From the NCBI RefSeq assembly GCF_000961095.1, contig NZ_CP011058.1, positions 1-64,000 on the forward strand: a stretch of 64,000 nucleotides of DNA, given 5' to 3'. Both the position numbers and the translations under genes were made by a program. How positions within the stretch are numbered: position 1 is the first letter of the stretch; every line of letters starts with the position of its first letter. Shown here one piece after another: positions 9,527-18,254 of the stretch. Under the pieces are notes generated by a model. That model was not told where the DNA came from. It searched no databases and was given only the letters and a program-made list of their open reading frames with translations. The stretch comes from Paenibacillus beijingensis. GTDB lineage: Bacteria > Bacillota > Bacilli > Paenibacillales > Paenibacillaceae.

Positions 9527-9757
9527 TTAATTGGAGTATTTTTCAACAACAGCTACAATTTTTTTAATAGATGAAAAGTTATCGGAAATTAACTCCTCAT
9601 CCGGGAAAATAATATTTAGTTGGGTTTCAAGTTCTACAACAACTCTTATAGTATTCATTGAATCCATTCCATACATAACAAGATCATCGTCTTCATCAAA
9701 TTCATTATTGTTTATTATTTCTTGAACTACTTTAGTTATAATGTCCTTTGTTACCAT
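9527..9757 (-). CDS. Acyl carrier protein (free-standing)
   Basis: 76 aa four-helix carrier. The phosphopantetheine attachment serine is in YGMDSMNTIRVVVELE, matching the DSx(x)xx(E/V) signature. The rest fits an ACP or PCP (acidic first helix EFDEDDDLV, ending SSIKKIVAVVEKYS). The ATG at 9757 follows GGGGAT. It lies between the two BtrH-like transferase genes, so it probably holds an acyl or aminoacyl group for one of them, as BtrI does for BtrH. A role in primary fatty acid synthesis is unlikely given the setting and the altered DSM motif. Confidence 0.88.
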   Translation of the reverse strand: MVTKDIITKVVQEIINNNEFDEDDDLVMYGMDSMNTIRVVVELETQLNIIFPDEELISDNFSSIKKIVAVVEKYSN

Positions 9758-9770
9758 TAGATTATCCCCT

Positions 9771-10703
9771 TTAAACCGTCAAAGTCATCAAATTTTTTCT
9801 GATTTCTAACTCCAAATTTACAACATCATTTATTGTGGACAATACTTTATTCAGTGTACCTTCCTTTTGAAGCAGAAGATGTTTCATCAGCAAAGCACCA
9901 ATCAAATTCCATTGTTCTGCTGCTTTACGCAAATCAACTTTTACACTATCAAAATTAATTTTACTCTTTTTAGACAGATAATCTAAGAGTAAGATAAACT
10001 CAGTTCTACCTGATATAACTTTACTAAGTTGATAAATTATTTGAGGTCCATCTTCAAACGAAAATTTTTTGCTGCTGATATCCGAACAAAATTGTTGCAT
10101 TCGAGAATATAAAGAATACTCTCCGTATAATCCGCTTGTTAATTCATTCCGAAGTAGATTGCGATTGTTTGGAATATCGGAGTCCTTCTTTCCATGATAT
10201 ACAATTATTGATTTGCCACCTTGTAGAAATTCCTCAAATGACATACACACATGTTCAATAGCATAATAAGGGTCGATTCCCATTATTTTTTTTTTGCCCA
10301 TGTCTACATCTGTAACGATAAAGTTATGCACTATATCATTTTTTTTTCTGTAGTTTTTATCCCATGGTACCCAATATGCAGAAACTGAAACAATTACGGG
10401 ATAACCCATTGTTATCGACTCGTTCAAATGAGAAATAATCAATTTTTGCTCACTAAAAAGATACCGGTTAAAAATCAGACCATGATGCTCTTTGAGTAGA
10501 TCTAACTTATTATTTTTCCAACAAAACGAATTTTTTATTGAATCTGCACATGACGTGTAAGGAAAATCCCAAGAGTTTAAAAACATTAACTGATAATCTG
10601 AATCAAGCCATTCAGCATAAGTTGCAATGGAATCGTCAAAACAAGAAGGTGCTACGATTCGCTGATCAACAAACCGTTCATTTTGCTTAATTTTCATCCG
10701 CAT
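9771..10703 (-). CDS. BtrH-like cysteine acyltransferase (first of two)
   Basis: 311 aa, starting at the ATG at 10703 (MRMKIKQNERF), 8 bases past the stop of the adenylation-PCP gene; GGGGGA at the end of that gene can serve as ribosome site. The papain-like residues are Cys21 in APSCFDDSIATYAEWL, His in VHNFIVTDVD, and Asp in IMGIDPYYAIEH. This follows the BtrH N-terminal-domain pattern (Cys, His-x-F, Asp-x-YY). The C-terminal ~150 residues are helical. Position next to an A-PCP didomain suggests it takes the aminoacyl group from that PCP and passes it to an amine or hydroxyl acceptor. The specific role is inference; the fold assignment rests on motif pattern only. Confidence 0.6.
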   Translation of the reverse strand: MRMKIKQNERFVDQRIVAPSCFDDSIATYAEWLDSDYQLMFLNSWDFPYTSCADSIKNSFCWKNNKLDLLKEHHGLIFNRYLFSEQKLIISHLNESITMGYPVIVSVSAYWVPWDKNYRKKNDIVHNFIVTDVDMGKKKIMGIDPYYAIEHVCMSFEEFLQGGKSIIVYHGKKDSDIPNNRNLLRNELTSGLYGEYSLYSRMQQFCSDISSKKFSFEDGPQIIYQLSKVISGRTEFILLLDYLSKKSKINFDSVKVDLRKAAEQWNLIGALLMKHLLLQKEGTLNKVLSTINDVVNLELEIRKNLMTLTV

Positions 10704-10710
10704 AAACTGG

Positions 10711-12528
10711 CTAGTCCCCCGCAATGTTACTTTCTATTACAGACAATAGGTCGCTAACTGTTATTGTTGAAGAAACTAAATCCTCATAGTCAAATTCGAA
10801 TCCGAAGTTTAATTCTATTTCTACAAGCAGTTTAATAAAACTGAGTGAATCCACGCCAAAGTACTTGATATCTCGATTGATATTGTTTTCATTAAGATCA
10901 ATAGCAGAAGATGTGATATTACTCAAAATAACTTCAAGCTTTTTTTGTATGACGTTTGCAGTCGGATCTTTTACTGGTTGGTAACTAACAAATGGATCGG
11001 GTAATGCTTGCGCATTTACCTTTCCGTTTGGTGTTAAAGGGACGGCATCCAAATAAACAAATTTATTTGGAATCATGTATTCCGGAAAAGTGGATCTAAG
11101 CATTAAGATCAAGGCATCTGACTGAATTTGATCTGCTACTACATAAGCAATTAGCTGTTTGTTTCTACTAGCATCGGTTTTCATGGTTACAAATGCGTTT
11201 TTCACCAGACCACTTTTCAATAATTGATACTCAATTTCTTTTAGTTCAATGCGAAACCCGCGTATTTTAACTTGATCATCTTCTCTTCCAAGATACTTAA
11301 TGTTTCCATCATGCAATTGCATTGCCAAATCACCGGTTCGATAGAGGCGTTGGCCATCGCCATTTGGATTTAGTATGAACCTTTCGTTGGTTAATTTGGG
11401 GTTATTCAGGTAACCTCGAGCTAATCCTGTTCCAGCAAGAAATATTTCGCCAACTTCTCCATTCTTCACTTGGTTGAAATTAGCGTCTAGAATATAGACA
11501 TTCGTATTATCAATCGGTTTCCCTATACTAACTAGTTTAATTTCTTTATCACGATCAAAAAAATAACATGTTGAACAAACACTGTTTTCTGTTGGACCGT
11601 ATTCGTTATAAAGAAGTACGTTTGGCAATTTTAGGTAATGTTCTTCAACGAGATGGGGTGTAAAATCCTCACCTGCAATAGTGATAAATCTCATATTACT
11701 AAGTAGATCGAATTTTTCGCCAAGTAATTCCTGGTAAAAGGACGGTACGGACAAAAAATGACTTACTTTCTCATCTGAAATAAGTTTCTGTAAATATTTA
11801 ATGTTCAGTCTTTGGTTCTGACTAATAAGAAGAAGTTTAGCACCTGAAAGAAGTGTTGTGAATATATCCTCAACTGAACTGTCAAATGATATTGACGGAA
11901 GCTGTAATACTACGTCTGATGATGACATCTTATAAAAATTTTTTCTCCAGGTAATTGTATTAACAATTGCCTTGTGTTCAATCATTACCCCCTTAGGAGT
12001 CCCTGTCGAACCAGATGTATAGATAATATAAGCCAGATTATTCGACTGCGAATATATATCTTCGTGTTTTTCCTGAGGTTGGCTTTCCTTGTAGCTAACT
12101 TGTTCATCCAAGAACATAAAACTAATATCAGACTGGAAAAATTTCTGTTCAAGTCCTCTTTGACATAAAATTATTCTAGCTTGGCTATCGCTAACCAGAT
12201 ATGACAAGCGATCTTGAGGGTAGTCGGGATCAAGAGGCAGGTATGCCCCTCCAGCTTTAAGTATTGCCAATATTCCAGTAATCATGTCCAATGATCGATA
12301 ACTCATCAGTCCAACCACACATTCTGGGCCTACACCGCAATGCTTTAGTTTATGAGCAAGTATGTTTGATTTCTGGTCCAACTCCGAATAAGTGAGCGGT
12401 GTCCCTTCATATTGAATTGCAATATTATCGGGCGTAAGCTTCACTTGCTCCATAAACAATTGATGCAATGTATTAGGGACTGTTTCTTCCAAGATCTTAT
12501 TACTTTTCTTTGACATTGGAATAGTCAT
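10711..12528 (-). CDS. Stand-alone NRPS adenylation-PCP didomain protein
   Basis: 605 aa from the ATG at 12528 (MTIPMSKKSNK), preceded by AGGAGG. Adenylation core motifs in order: LTYSELDQKS, LKAGGAYLPLDP, the P-loop YTSGSTGTPKG, NEYGPTENSVC, GEIFLAGTGLARGY, YRTGDLA, YLGREDDQVKIRGFRIE, and LTPNGKVN with the catalytic Lys. The C-terminal PCP carries FGVDSLSFIKLLVEIE. No condensation or thioesterase domain is present. It activates an amino acid with ATP and loads it on its own carrier. Pocket residues taken by hand alignment to GrsA are D-S-E-L-T-A-E-V-C-K. The TAEV core matches tyrosine-type codes, so an aromatic substrate is a tentative guess. The next gene encodes a transferase able to offload a carrier-bound group. 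Confidence 0.93.
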   Translation of the reverse strand: MTIPMSKKSNKILEETVPNTLHQLFMEQVKLTPDNIAIQYEGTPLTYSELDQKSNILAHKLKHCGVGPECVVGLMSYRSLDMITGILAILKAGGAYLPLDPDYPQDRLSYLVSDSQARIILCQRGLEQKFFQSDISFMFLDEQVSYKESQPQEKHEDIYSQSNNLAYIIYTSGSTGTPKGVMIEHKAIVNTITWRKNFYKMSSSDVVLQLPSISFDSSVEDIFTTLLSGAKLLLISQNQRLNIKYLQKLISDEKVSHFLSVPSFYQELLGEKFDLLSNMRFITIAGEDFTPHLVEEHYLKLPNVLLYNEYGPTENSVCSTCYFFDRDKEIKLVSIGKPIDNTNVYILDANFNQVKNGEVGEIFLAGTGLARGYLNNPKLTNERFILNPNGDGQRLYRTGDLAMQLHDGNIKYLGREDDQVKIRGFRIELKEIEYQLLKSGLVKNAFVTMKTDASRNKQLIAYVVADQIQSDALILMLRSTFPEYMIPNKFVYLDAVPLTPNGKVNAQALPDPFVSYQPVKDPTANVIQKKLEVILSNITSSAIDLNENNINRDIKYFGVDSLSFIKLLVEIELNFGFEFDYEDLVSSTITVSDLLSVIESNIAGD

Positions 12529-12539
12529 TGTGAGCCTCC

Positions 12540-13658
12540 TCATATTTCAACAATAGATGCATACTTTGCGTCACCCTTTAATTCGTCCTTGTTTGTATCA
12601 GAAAACATTCTCTCCCAAAAACTTTTTTTCCAAGTAACTGTGTGACCGTAATCCTTTTGACCATAGGTATAGAGAAAGCTTGTTTCTTCAAAATCAAATT
12701 GCTGTAACAAGCCTTCTTCATAACCATCATTGTAGATTTCATTAAGATAAAATAATGTAAAATATACGGCTTCCTCTAGACCCGTCTTTTTAGAAAATTC
12801 GACAGCGACTTTTAACGAGTCATTATTCATAAACTGAAGAATATACTCACGCACATCACAAAATTTGATAAGATTTAAATCACTGTTTAGAGCAACCCAA
12901 GAAGCGTTGCTAGCCTCTTTGTAATGGTGGCAGCACTGATGAATAAAGAAATGAACAGGGTTTAAATAGTGAAAACTGGAGGCTGGGTCCTTAATTGATT
13001 CATTAATCATGATTTCGACCGGCTCCATTTTTAATTCCAGATCTAAACTGAAAGAGAAATCAATTTGAGTCACTTGTGCATACTCAGATTGATGCAATTT
13101 CAAAAATGGCAGCAGATTATTCATATTTGTTTGCCACAAGATGGCTTTCTCGCGTTTAACAGGAAGAATAGTATTAGATTTTTTATCATAGTCCCCTTCA
13201 ACGTAACCAAGTGTCTGCATAATGGATCGAACTCGTTTAACATCACTTCGACGAATTAGACAATCCATATCATTCACAGTTCGAATACCATGATTTTTGT
13301 ACATATGGGGAATTAAGTAGGCACCCTTCAGGGGAACAAATGGAAGGTCTTCTTTCTCAAACGCCTTTGATATTGTTGTAATTTCATGCAGATACACTTT
13401 ATTGCGTTCAGCTGTACCTAATTTATGAAAATTAAATACTTGCGCTAGACGAAGAGGTACTTTATATCCATACCCTCTTGTCTGTAAATTGTACCAGGCC
13501 AATGGAAGGACTTTGTTTTTCACCGAGTAACGGAATACCAAATACCAATCGATTTCCTGATTCATTAGTTCCTCAATCTGGATTTCATTACTTTGTGAAA
13601 AAGTGAGCCGGCTGAGCAATGTTACCAATTTTTGTTCATTAGATAGGTAAAAACTCAT
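12540..13658 (-). CDS. Nucleotidyltransferase-fold protein (NTP_transf_5 type)
   Basis: 372 aa from the ATG at 13658 (MSFYLSNEQKLV), which follows GGAGGTA. The pol-beta-like signature is GAYLIPHMYKNHG, then RTVNDMDCLIRR, where the D-x-D pair would bind metal; this matches the uncharacterised nucleotidyltransferase family often found in biosynthetic clusters. The C-terminal half is rich in aromatic and acidic residues. Likely reaction: transfer of a nucleoside monophosphate to a hydroxyl or amine of a pathway intermediate or, for self-protection, of the product. The substrate is unknown. Its stop lies 12 bases before the next start. Confidence 0.75.
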   Translation of the reverse strand: MSFYLSNEQKLVTLLSRLTFSQSNEIQIEELMNQEIDWYLVFRYSVKNKVLPLAWYNLQTRGYGYKVPLRLAQVFNFHKLGTAERNKVYLHEITTISKAFEKEDLPFVPLKGAYLIPHMYKNHGIRTVNDMDCLIRRSDVKRVRSIMQTLGYVEGDYDKKSNTILPVKREKAILWQTNMNNLLPFLKLHQSEYAQVTQIDFSFSLDLELKMEPVEIMINESIKDPASSFHYLNPVHFFIHQCCHHYKEASNASWVALNSDLNLIKFCDVREYILQFMNNDSLKVAVEFSKKTGLEEAVYFTLFYLNEIYNDGYEEGLLQQFDFEETSFLYTYGQKDYGHTVTWKKSFWERMFSDTNKDELKGDAKYASIVEI

Positions 13659-13669
13659 TTTAATACCTC

Positions 13670-14464
13670 CTAGGATCCAGTTCCCTTGTATGATCGAATA
13701 CCTGTAAACCAAAATAAATATGCAATGATAAACATCACTATACCTATAGCCGGTGCCCCTAAATACAAATAGGAACTGGTTTCATTCTTATTCAGTAGAT
13801 AGGCTGCCGGATAATAATTCACAAACGCATACGGTATAATAAAAGTAAGCATGAACTTAATAGATTTGCTATAGATGGATAAAGGATAATCGATAAAGTT
13901 TCGCACCCCATAAATAACTGCATTCATAACAGAGTTTGACTTAACCGTCCAAAAGCTGACTGCTCCAGTCCCAACAAGAATTGCAGAATGGATGCACGTT
14001 GCTCCAAAGATTGCAAGTAAGAAATAAATAACTTTTGTTATCGACCAATTTATTCCAATGTGGGGGGAACAAATAACAAAAATAAAAATACCGAGAAATA
14101 TATGACCTAAAAATCCATGATAGGACTGTTTTAAAATCATATTAAGAAATGGGTTCATAGGTTTAGTTAAGATCAAATCGAATGATCCATCACTTATCAT
14201 ACTTTCCAATGATCGCATCGGAGTCCAAAAAATCAAGCAAGCGATCCCATATGAGAATAGATTTAAATTGTATAACCATAAGATGTCGTAAAATTCCCAA
14301 CCCTTAATTTCTTGAAACTTAAGAAGAACAACCCATAGTCCCAAATAATTAATAAAGTACGTGAAGATATTGATGCCGATATCCATATAAAATGAAAACC
14401 TGTATTCCATTTTTGATTTCAAGTAAATAATAAAAAAACGAACAATAAGTTTTGCAGTCTGCAT
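13670..14464 (-). CDS. ABC-2 family transporter permease (second)
   Basis: About 264 aa from the ATG at 14464 (MQTAKLIVRFFIIYLKSK); a GTG at 14473 is also possible. Six membrane segments are visible, including INIFTYFINYLGLWVVLL, HIFLGIFIFVICS, VIYFLLAIFGATCIHSA and IGIVMFIIAYLFWFTG. The conserved SDGSFDLILTKPMNPF in the first cytoplasmic loop is typical of the ABC-2 permease family formerly called DUF990. It pairs with the permease at 14466-15260 and the ATPase at 15276-16274 to form a heterodimeric exporter, probably for the operon's product. The gene starts at the stop of the previous one. Confidence 0.85.
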   Translation of the reverse strand: MQTAKLIVRFFIIYLKSKMEYRFSFYMDIGINIFTYFINYLGLWVVLLKFQEIKGWEFYDILWLYNLNLFSYGIACLIFWTPMRSLESMISDGSFDLILTKPMNPFLNMILKQSYHGFLGHIFLGIFIFVICSPHIGINWSITKVIYFLLAIFGATCIHSAILVGTGAVSFWTVKSNSVMNAVIYGVRNFIDYPLSIYSKSIKFMLTFIIPYAFVNYYPAAYLLNKNETSSYLYLGAPAIGIVMFIIAYLFWFTGIRSYKGTGS

Positions 14465-14465
14465 T

Positions 14466-15260
14466 TTATCCACCTTGTATGACGAGTTTTTTTATACCCG
14501 CATTCCAAACGATTATTGAAAATGCATATAATCCCACAATCCAAAACCCCTGTTCAATTAAAAAATATATAGACTGCTTAATTGAAATCTTTCCCAAGTA
14601 GATTGATATTGGTACATAAAAAATAAGCTTAAAAGGGAAAAAATTTGATATGCGGTCAAGGAAGTGAGGAAAGAACCATATTGGTATCCAGGCTCCGGCA
14701 AATATACGTATTAAATCCTCTAAAAACCTACTAAAATACCAAACTGAAACAATCCAAAATCCAAGAATTCCAAAAATAAATGAAATAAGGTATTTAATTA
14801 TAACTGCATTCACTGTTGCAAAAGCAAAAATGAATAAATGAGTCCAATCAGGAATTTGTAAATGAAAGACAAAGAGCCCGATTATTATGACTGGAACTAA
14901 TTCAAAAAGAATACGATAAATATTATCACCTATTACACCACAAAATAAGTACGTTTTGTAACTTATAGGCTTGATCAAGTCAATAGCTATTTGTCCACTC
15001 TTTATTTTTGAATCAATGTCGTATATTAGATTGTTACTCACAAGAACTGATATTATAGTGCTGATTGTTATATAATTGGTCATATCCCTAAAGGATATAT
15101 TCCCTGTGCTGGTTGCAACATCTTTAATAAGCAAAGCTTCCCAGATGTAATATTGAACGAATAAAACAATTATACGGCCAATCAGACCAAGTAAAAAATT
15201 TGTTCGATACTTTAAATTTGTTTGAATTATATTTCTGATATATTCTAAATAAAGCTGCAT
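14466..15260 (-). CDS. ABC-2 family transporter permease (first)
   Basis: 264 aa from the ATG at 15260 (MQLYLEYIRNIIQTNL), preceded by GGGGAGGTGG. Six hydrophobic segments, among them LLGLIGRIIVLFVQYYIW, LVPVIIIGLFVFHLQI and YLISFIFGILGFWIVSVW. The loop IKSGQIAIDLIKPISYKTYL corresponds to the TKPMNPF loop of the other permease and marks the same family. Together with the adjoining ATPase it forms an exporter. Direction of transport is inferred from the family and from the absence of a binding protein. Confidence 0.85.
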   Translation of the reverse strand: MQLYLEYIRNIIQTNLKYRTNFLLGLIGRIIVLFVQYYIWEALLIKDVATSTGNISFRDMTNYITISTIISVLVSNNLIYDIDSKIKSGQIAIDLIKPISYKTYLFCGVIGDNIYRILFELVPVIIIGLFVFHLQIPDWTHLFIFAFATVNAVIIKYLISFIFGILGFWIVSVWYFSRFLEDLIRIFAGAWIPIWFFPHFLDRISNFFPFKLIFYVPISIYLGKISIKQSIYFLIEQGFWIVGLYAFSIIVWNAGIKKLVIQGG

Positions 15261-15275
15261 GTCCCACCTCCCCAT

Positions 15276-16274
15276 TTACTCCTGAGAAGATATTTCTTCA
15301 TATATATTGCGGATTATTTCCTCAGTCTGGACTTCAATAATTCTTATATCCCTTACGTGAGCAATCTCCATGATCCTAGATATGATTATGCTAGGATTTA
15401 CAATAGATTTGTTATAAGTAACTGCCAATTTGTTTGTTTCAAGATCTACAGAGAGAACACCTGGTATTTGCAATTTATTGTAATCAAGAACAGGATTAAT
15501 AGTTTCCACAACAACTACTTCCTGATTTCCAAATCTGTTTTTCATGTGCTTTAAGTCGCTATCAAGCATAATGGTTCCTTTATCGATAATAATCACTCTA
15601 GAACATAATTTATCGATATCTTGCATGTCATGCGTCGTTAAAATAACTGTTGTTTGTTTGACTAAATTGATTTGTTTTATAAAATTCCTGATCTTCTCTT
15701 TGACAACAACATCAAGACCAATGGTTGGTTCATCAAGAAATAATATCTCGGGATTATGCATCAATGAGCAACAGATATCAGCTCTCATTCTTTGTCCAAG
15801 GCTTAATTGTCTCACAGGAATATCTATAAATTCCCCTAAACTCAGTAGATCAAAAAAGCATTCCAAATTTTCTTTATAAACCTTATCAGGAATTTTATAC
15901 ATGTATTTTAGAAGCTTTAATGTTTCTGATACAGGTATGTCCCACCATAACTGTGTTCTTTGACCAAAAACAACTCCGATATTTCGCGCATGCTCTTTTC
16001 GGTTTTTAAACGGATTTATCCCATTAACCACAATTTTTCCACTACTAGGAACAAGAATCCCTACCATCATTTTTATAGTAGTAGATTTCCCCGCACCATT
16101 TGGCCCTAGAAACCCTATGATTTCCCCCTTATTTATAGTAGTGGAAATGTTGTTAACCGCCTTTTTAATGGTATACTCCCGATTAAAAATGCTTTTTAAT
16201 CCCCCCCATTTACCGTGTTGCCGTTTCACTAATCGAAAGTCCCTTGATAAATTTTCAATTACAATCATACTCAT
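15276..16274 (-). CDS. ABC transporter ATP-binding protein
   Basis: 332 aa. Walker A GFLGPNGAGKSTTIKMM, Q-loop VVFGQRTQLWWD, signature RQLSLGQRMRADICC and Walker B ILFLDEPTIGLD are all intact. The H-loop is LTTHDMQDI. The QRTQLWWD variant and the ~100-residue C-terminal extension are typical of ATPases that pair with the permease family found in the next two genes. The ATG at 16274 follows GGAGG. It energises export, most likely of the operon's product, and may also confer self-resistance. Confidence 0.93.
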   Translation of the reverse strand: MSMIVIENLSRDFRLVKRQHGKWGGLKSIFNREYTIKKAVNNISTTINKGEIIGFLGPNGAGKSTTIKMMVGILVPSSGKIVVNGINPFKNRKEHARNIGVVFGQRTQLWWDIPVSETLKLLKYMYKIPDKVYKENLECFFDLLSLGEFIDIPVRQLSLGQRMRADICCSLMHNPEILFLDEPTIGLDVVVKEKIRNFIKQINLVKQTTVILTTHDMQDIDKLCSRVIIIDKGTIMLDSDLKHMKNRFGNQEVVVVETINPVLDYNKLQIPGVLSVDLETNKLAVTYNKSIVNPSIIISRIMEIAHVRDIRIIEVQTEEIIRNIYEEISSQE

Positions 16275-16276
16275 GC

Positions 16277-16942
16277 TTAATTGCCTCCGCCGCTAATCAA
16301 GCCACTTTTCGTTTTCGATAACTGCTGTGTGAGATTAGAAATTCTCTCTATGAATTTATTTTTTGCTCCAAATGCATTGCGAAGTATCTTTGTACTCGGG
16401 TCAACGACTCTAGAATATGGCAGTATTGCTTCACTTCGAATAATTAGTGATAAGGTCATCTCATCAGATGGCAATACTCGATGAAACATGCCTGCAGGGA
16501 AATAATAAACATCCCCTTTTTTCATTAGAGTACTCCCCGTTAATTCCAACTCAACATGGTTTCCGTTCCCTTGTTTAACATTATAGGTTTCATGTGTATA
16601 ACTGCCGCATAAAATAGTTGAACAAAAATTGAATCGATGATCATGTATACTTTCAAATGGCCACTTATTTTCTGGCCAGTAATGGAGTCGCATGCGCGGT
16701 CCATCAAAATTGTCATTCCATATTACATACTTTTCAAAGCCCAAGGGATGAAGCTCCATTAGGGATGCTAATTTTAGAGTTTGTTCCTCATTATTACATT
16801 CAACGAGCCCATTCAACCAATCCATAACTTGTTCCAAATTTGCATAGTTCTTTACAAGTTGACACAGATCTTCTTCATTTTCCTTATTTGTTAGTGCATT
16901 GGTTTGACGAACCAGCTCCATAAAATCATTTATTGCAATCAT
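16277..16942 (-). CDS. Cupin-fold protein of unknown role
   Basis: 221 aa. A cupin metal site is visible: first motif IHDHRFNFCSTILCGSYTHE (two His, then Glu after the Gly-Ser turn), second motif GDVYYFPAGMFHRV (the third His). This resembles small non-heme iron dioxygenases and sugar or amino-acid isomerases, but I recognise no exact family. The helical N-terminus ENEEDLCQLVKNYANLEQV precedes the barrel. The ATG overlaps the stop of the kinase gene by four bases (ATGA). In a pathway starting from GTP cyclohydrolase II it could oxidise or ring-open an intermediate; that is conjecture. Confidence 0.6.
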   Translation of the reverse strand: MIAINDFMELVRQTNALTNKENEEDLCQLVKNYANLEQVMDWLNGLVECNNEEQTLKLASLMELHPLGFEKYVIWNDNFDGPRMRLHYWPENKWPFESIHDHRFNFCSTILCGSYTHETYNVKQGNGNHVELELTGSTLMKKGDVYYFPAGMFHRVLPSDEMTLSLIIRSEAILPYSRVVDPSTKILRNAFGAKNKFIERISNLTQQLSKTKSGLISGGGN

Positions 16943-17556
16943 GGTACCAACCTCGTCTCCAGGAGGATGCCGACACGATGTACGATTTGTTCATGAATCG
17001 TGTTTTTTTCAAGCGCTCCATTAATAAATAACGTATCTTTGGGGAGGACTTCAAGAAATGATGACCGAACTTGTTCGAATACTTTCGTATCTTTTTCTTC
17101 ATATTTCATATTTTCATTCCCATCTCGCTCCATTACCCTTTTCAATGTTATTTCGGGTTCTAAGTCGAGAAAAATCGTTAGATCTGGCTTCTTTAATGTT
17201 CCATAAATGTTGTCCAAATAGTCATAATCCAGGCCTCTTGTTCTGAAAAATGCATAGGAACTATAAATATATCGATCGGATATTACGTGCACTCCATTAT
17301 GTAAGGCCGGTTCAATTTCTTTTGCCATGTGCCATGTTCGATCGGCTGCTGAAAGTAATGCTATCGCCTTCATATTAGGACATATCCCATGATCCAAGTA
17401 TTCTCGCACCCTAGTATCATTACGATAGTAGTCCGTCGGTTGTTTAGTTAGAAGTATTTTTTTGCCTTTAATCAAAAACCAATCGTTTAGCAATGAAATT
17501 TGTGTCGTTTTTCCAGCCCCATCTAAACCGCATACAGCAATCAACAAGCCACTCAC
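16939..17556 (-). CDS. Thymidylate-kinase-like P-loop kinase
   Basis: 205 aa from a GTG at 17556 overlapping the TGA of the SDR gene, with GGAGG nine bases upstream. Motifs: Walker A AVCGLDGAGKTTQ, the DR(Y)-type substrate motif DRYIYSSYAFFR, and a lid region KRVMERDGNENMKYEEKD. Length and order match dTMP kinases. A true housekeeping tmk would sit with DNA replication genes, so this copy probably phosphorylates a nucleoside monophosphate-like intermediate of the cluster or a similar small molecule. The acceptor residues that normally recognise thymine cannot be judged by eye. Confidence 0.8.
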   Translation of the reverse strand: MSGLLIAVCGLDGAGKTTQISLLNDWFLIKGKKILLTKQPTDYYRNDTRVREYLDHGICPNMKAIALLSAADRTWHMAKEIEPALHNGVHVISDRYIYSSYAFFRTRGLDYDYLDNIYGTLKKPDLTIFLDLEPEITLKRVMERDGNENMKYEEKDTKVFEQVRSSFLEVLPKDTLFINGALEKNTIHEQIVHRVGILLETRLVP

Positions 17557-18254
17557 AATGTCATTCCTCCATTTACATCTATTGATGCACCCCAAATATA
17601 AGATGACCTGTCATCTAACAAAAATGTGATAACATCTGCCACTTCATGAGGCTTTCCAATATATTTGGCAAGCGTCTTTTCTTTATGGAACTGTTTCCTT
17701 TCCTTGGATTGGACTTGTGACATTGAAGTATCAATTATTCCGGGAAGAACTGTATTCACCCTAATATTTCGGTCTGCAAGAGAAACACTTAAGCTTTTAG
17801 CCAAGCCAATCAAAGCAGCCTTGGACGATGAGTAAGCCGGGTCTTTGCTGCCGGTTTTGGCGGCGGTTGATGAAACTATAACTATATTTTTTAATTGTGT
17901 AGTTTTGCGTGAAACAATATACTTAACAATTAAATAAAGAGACTTCACGTTAACATCATGAACTTTATCCCATAAATCACAATCATAATCCTCTATCGGA
18001 GTATTCGGATAAATCCCCGCTAGATGAACGATTGTATCTATCTCTTCCAACCGCGCTCCTATACCATGCCTCAAACATTCGGTAATGCTATCGCTGCTTG
18101 ATAAATCGCATTTATACCATTGATAAAATTGATGTAATTGCGATTTACTGGGCTTAATATCCAGACCAATTATTTTATATATTCTTCCATCTAAACCATC
18201 AATTAGTGATGAAGCGATATCACCACTAGATCCAGTTACTAATATTGTTTTCAA
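17553..18254 (-). CDS. Short-chain dehydrogenase/reductase
   Basis: 233 aa, TTG start at 18254 overlapping the ribA stop (TTGA) and preceded by GGAGG. Rossmann motif TGSSGDIA (residues 7-14), an Asp at the end of strand 2 (GLDIKP) that favours NAD over NADP, the NAG-like motif HLAGIYPNT, catalytic Ser in IVSSTAAKTG, and YSSSKAA with Tyr and Lys. PGIIDTSM and the C-terminal GASIDVNGGMTL complete a classical SDR. It would oxidise or reduce a hydroxyl or carbonyl of a pathway intermediate, perhaps on the ribosyl part left after the GTP cyclohydrolase step. Confidence 0.88.
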   Translation of the reverse strand: MKTILVTGSSGDIASSLIDGLDGRIYKIIGLDIKPSKSQLHQFYQWYKCDLSSSDSITECLRHGIGARLEEIDTIVHLAGIYPNTPIEDYDCDLWDKVHDVNVKSLYLIVKYIVSRKTTQLKNIVIVSSTAAKTGSKDPAYSSSKAALIGLAKSLSVSLADRNIRVNTVLPGIIDTSMSQVQSKERKQFHKEKTLAKYIGKPHEVADVITFLLDDRSSYIWGASIDVNGGMTL

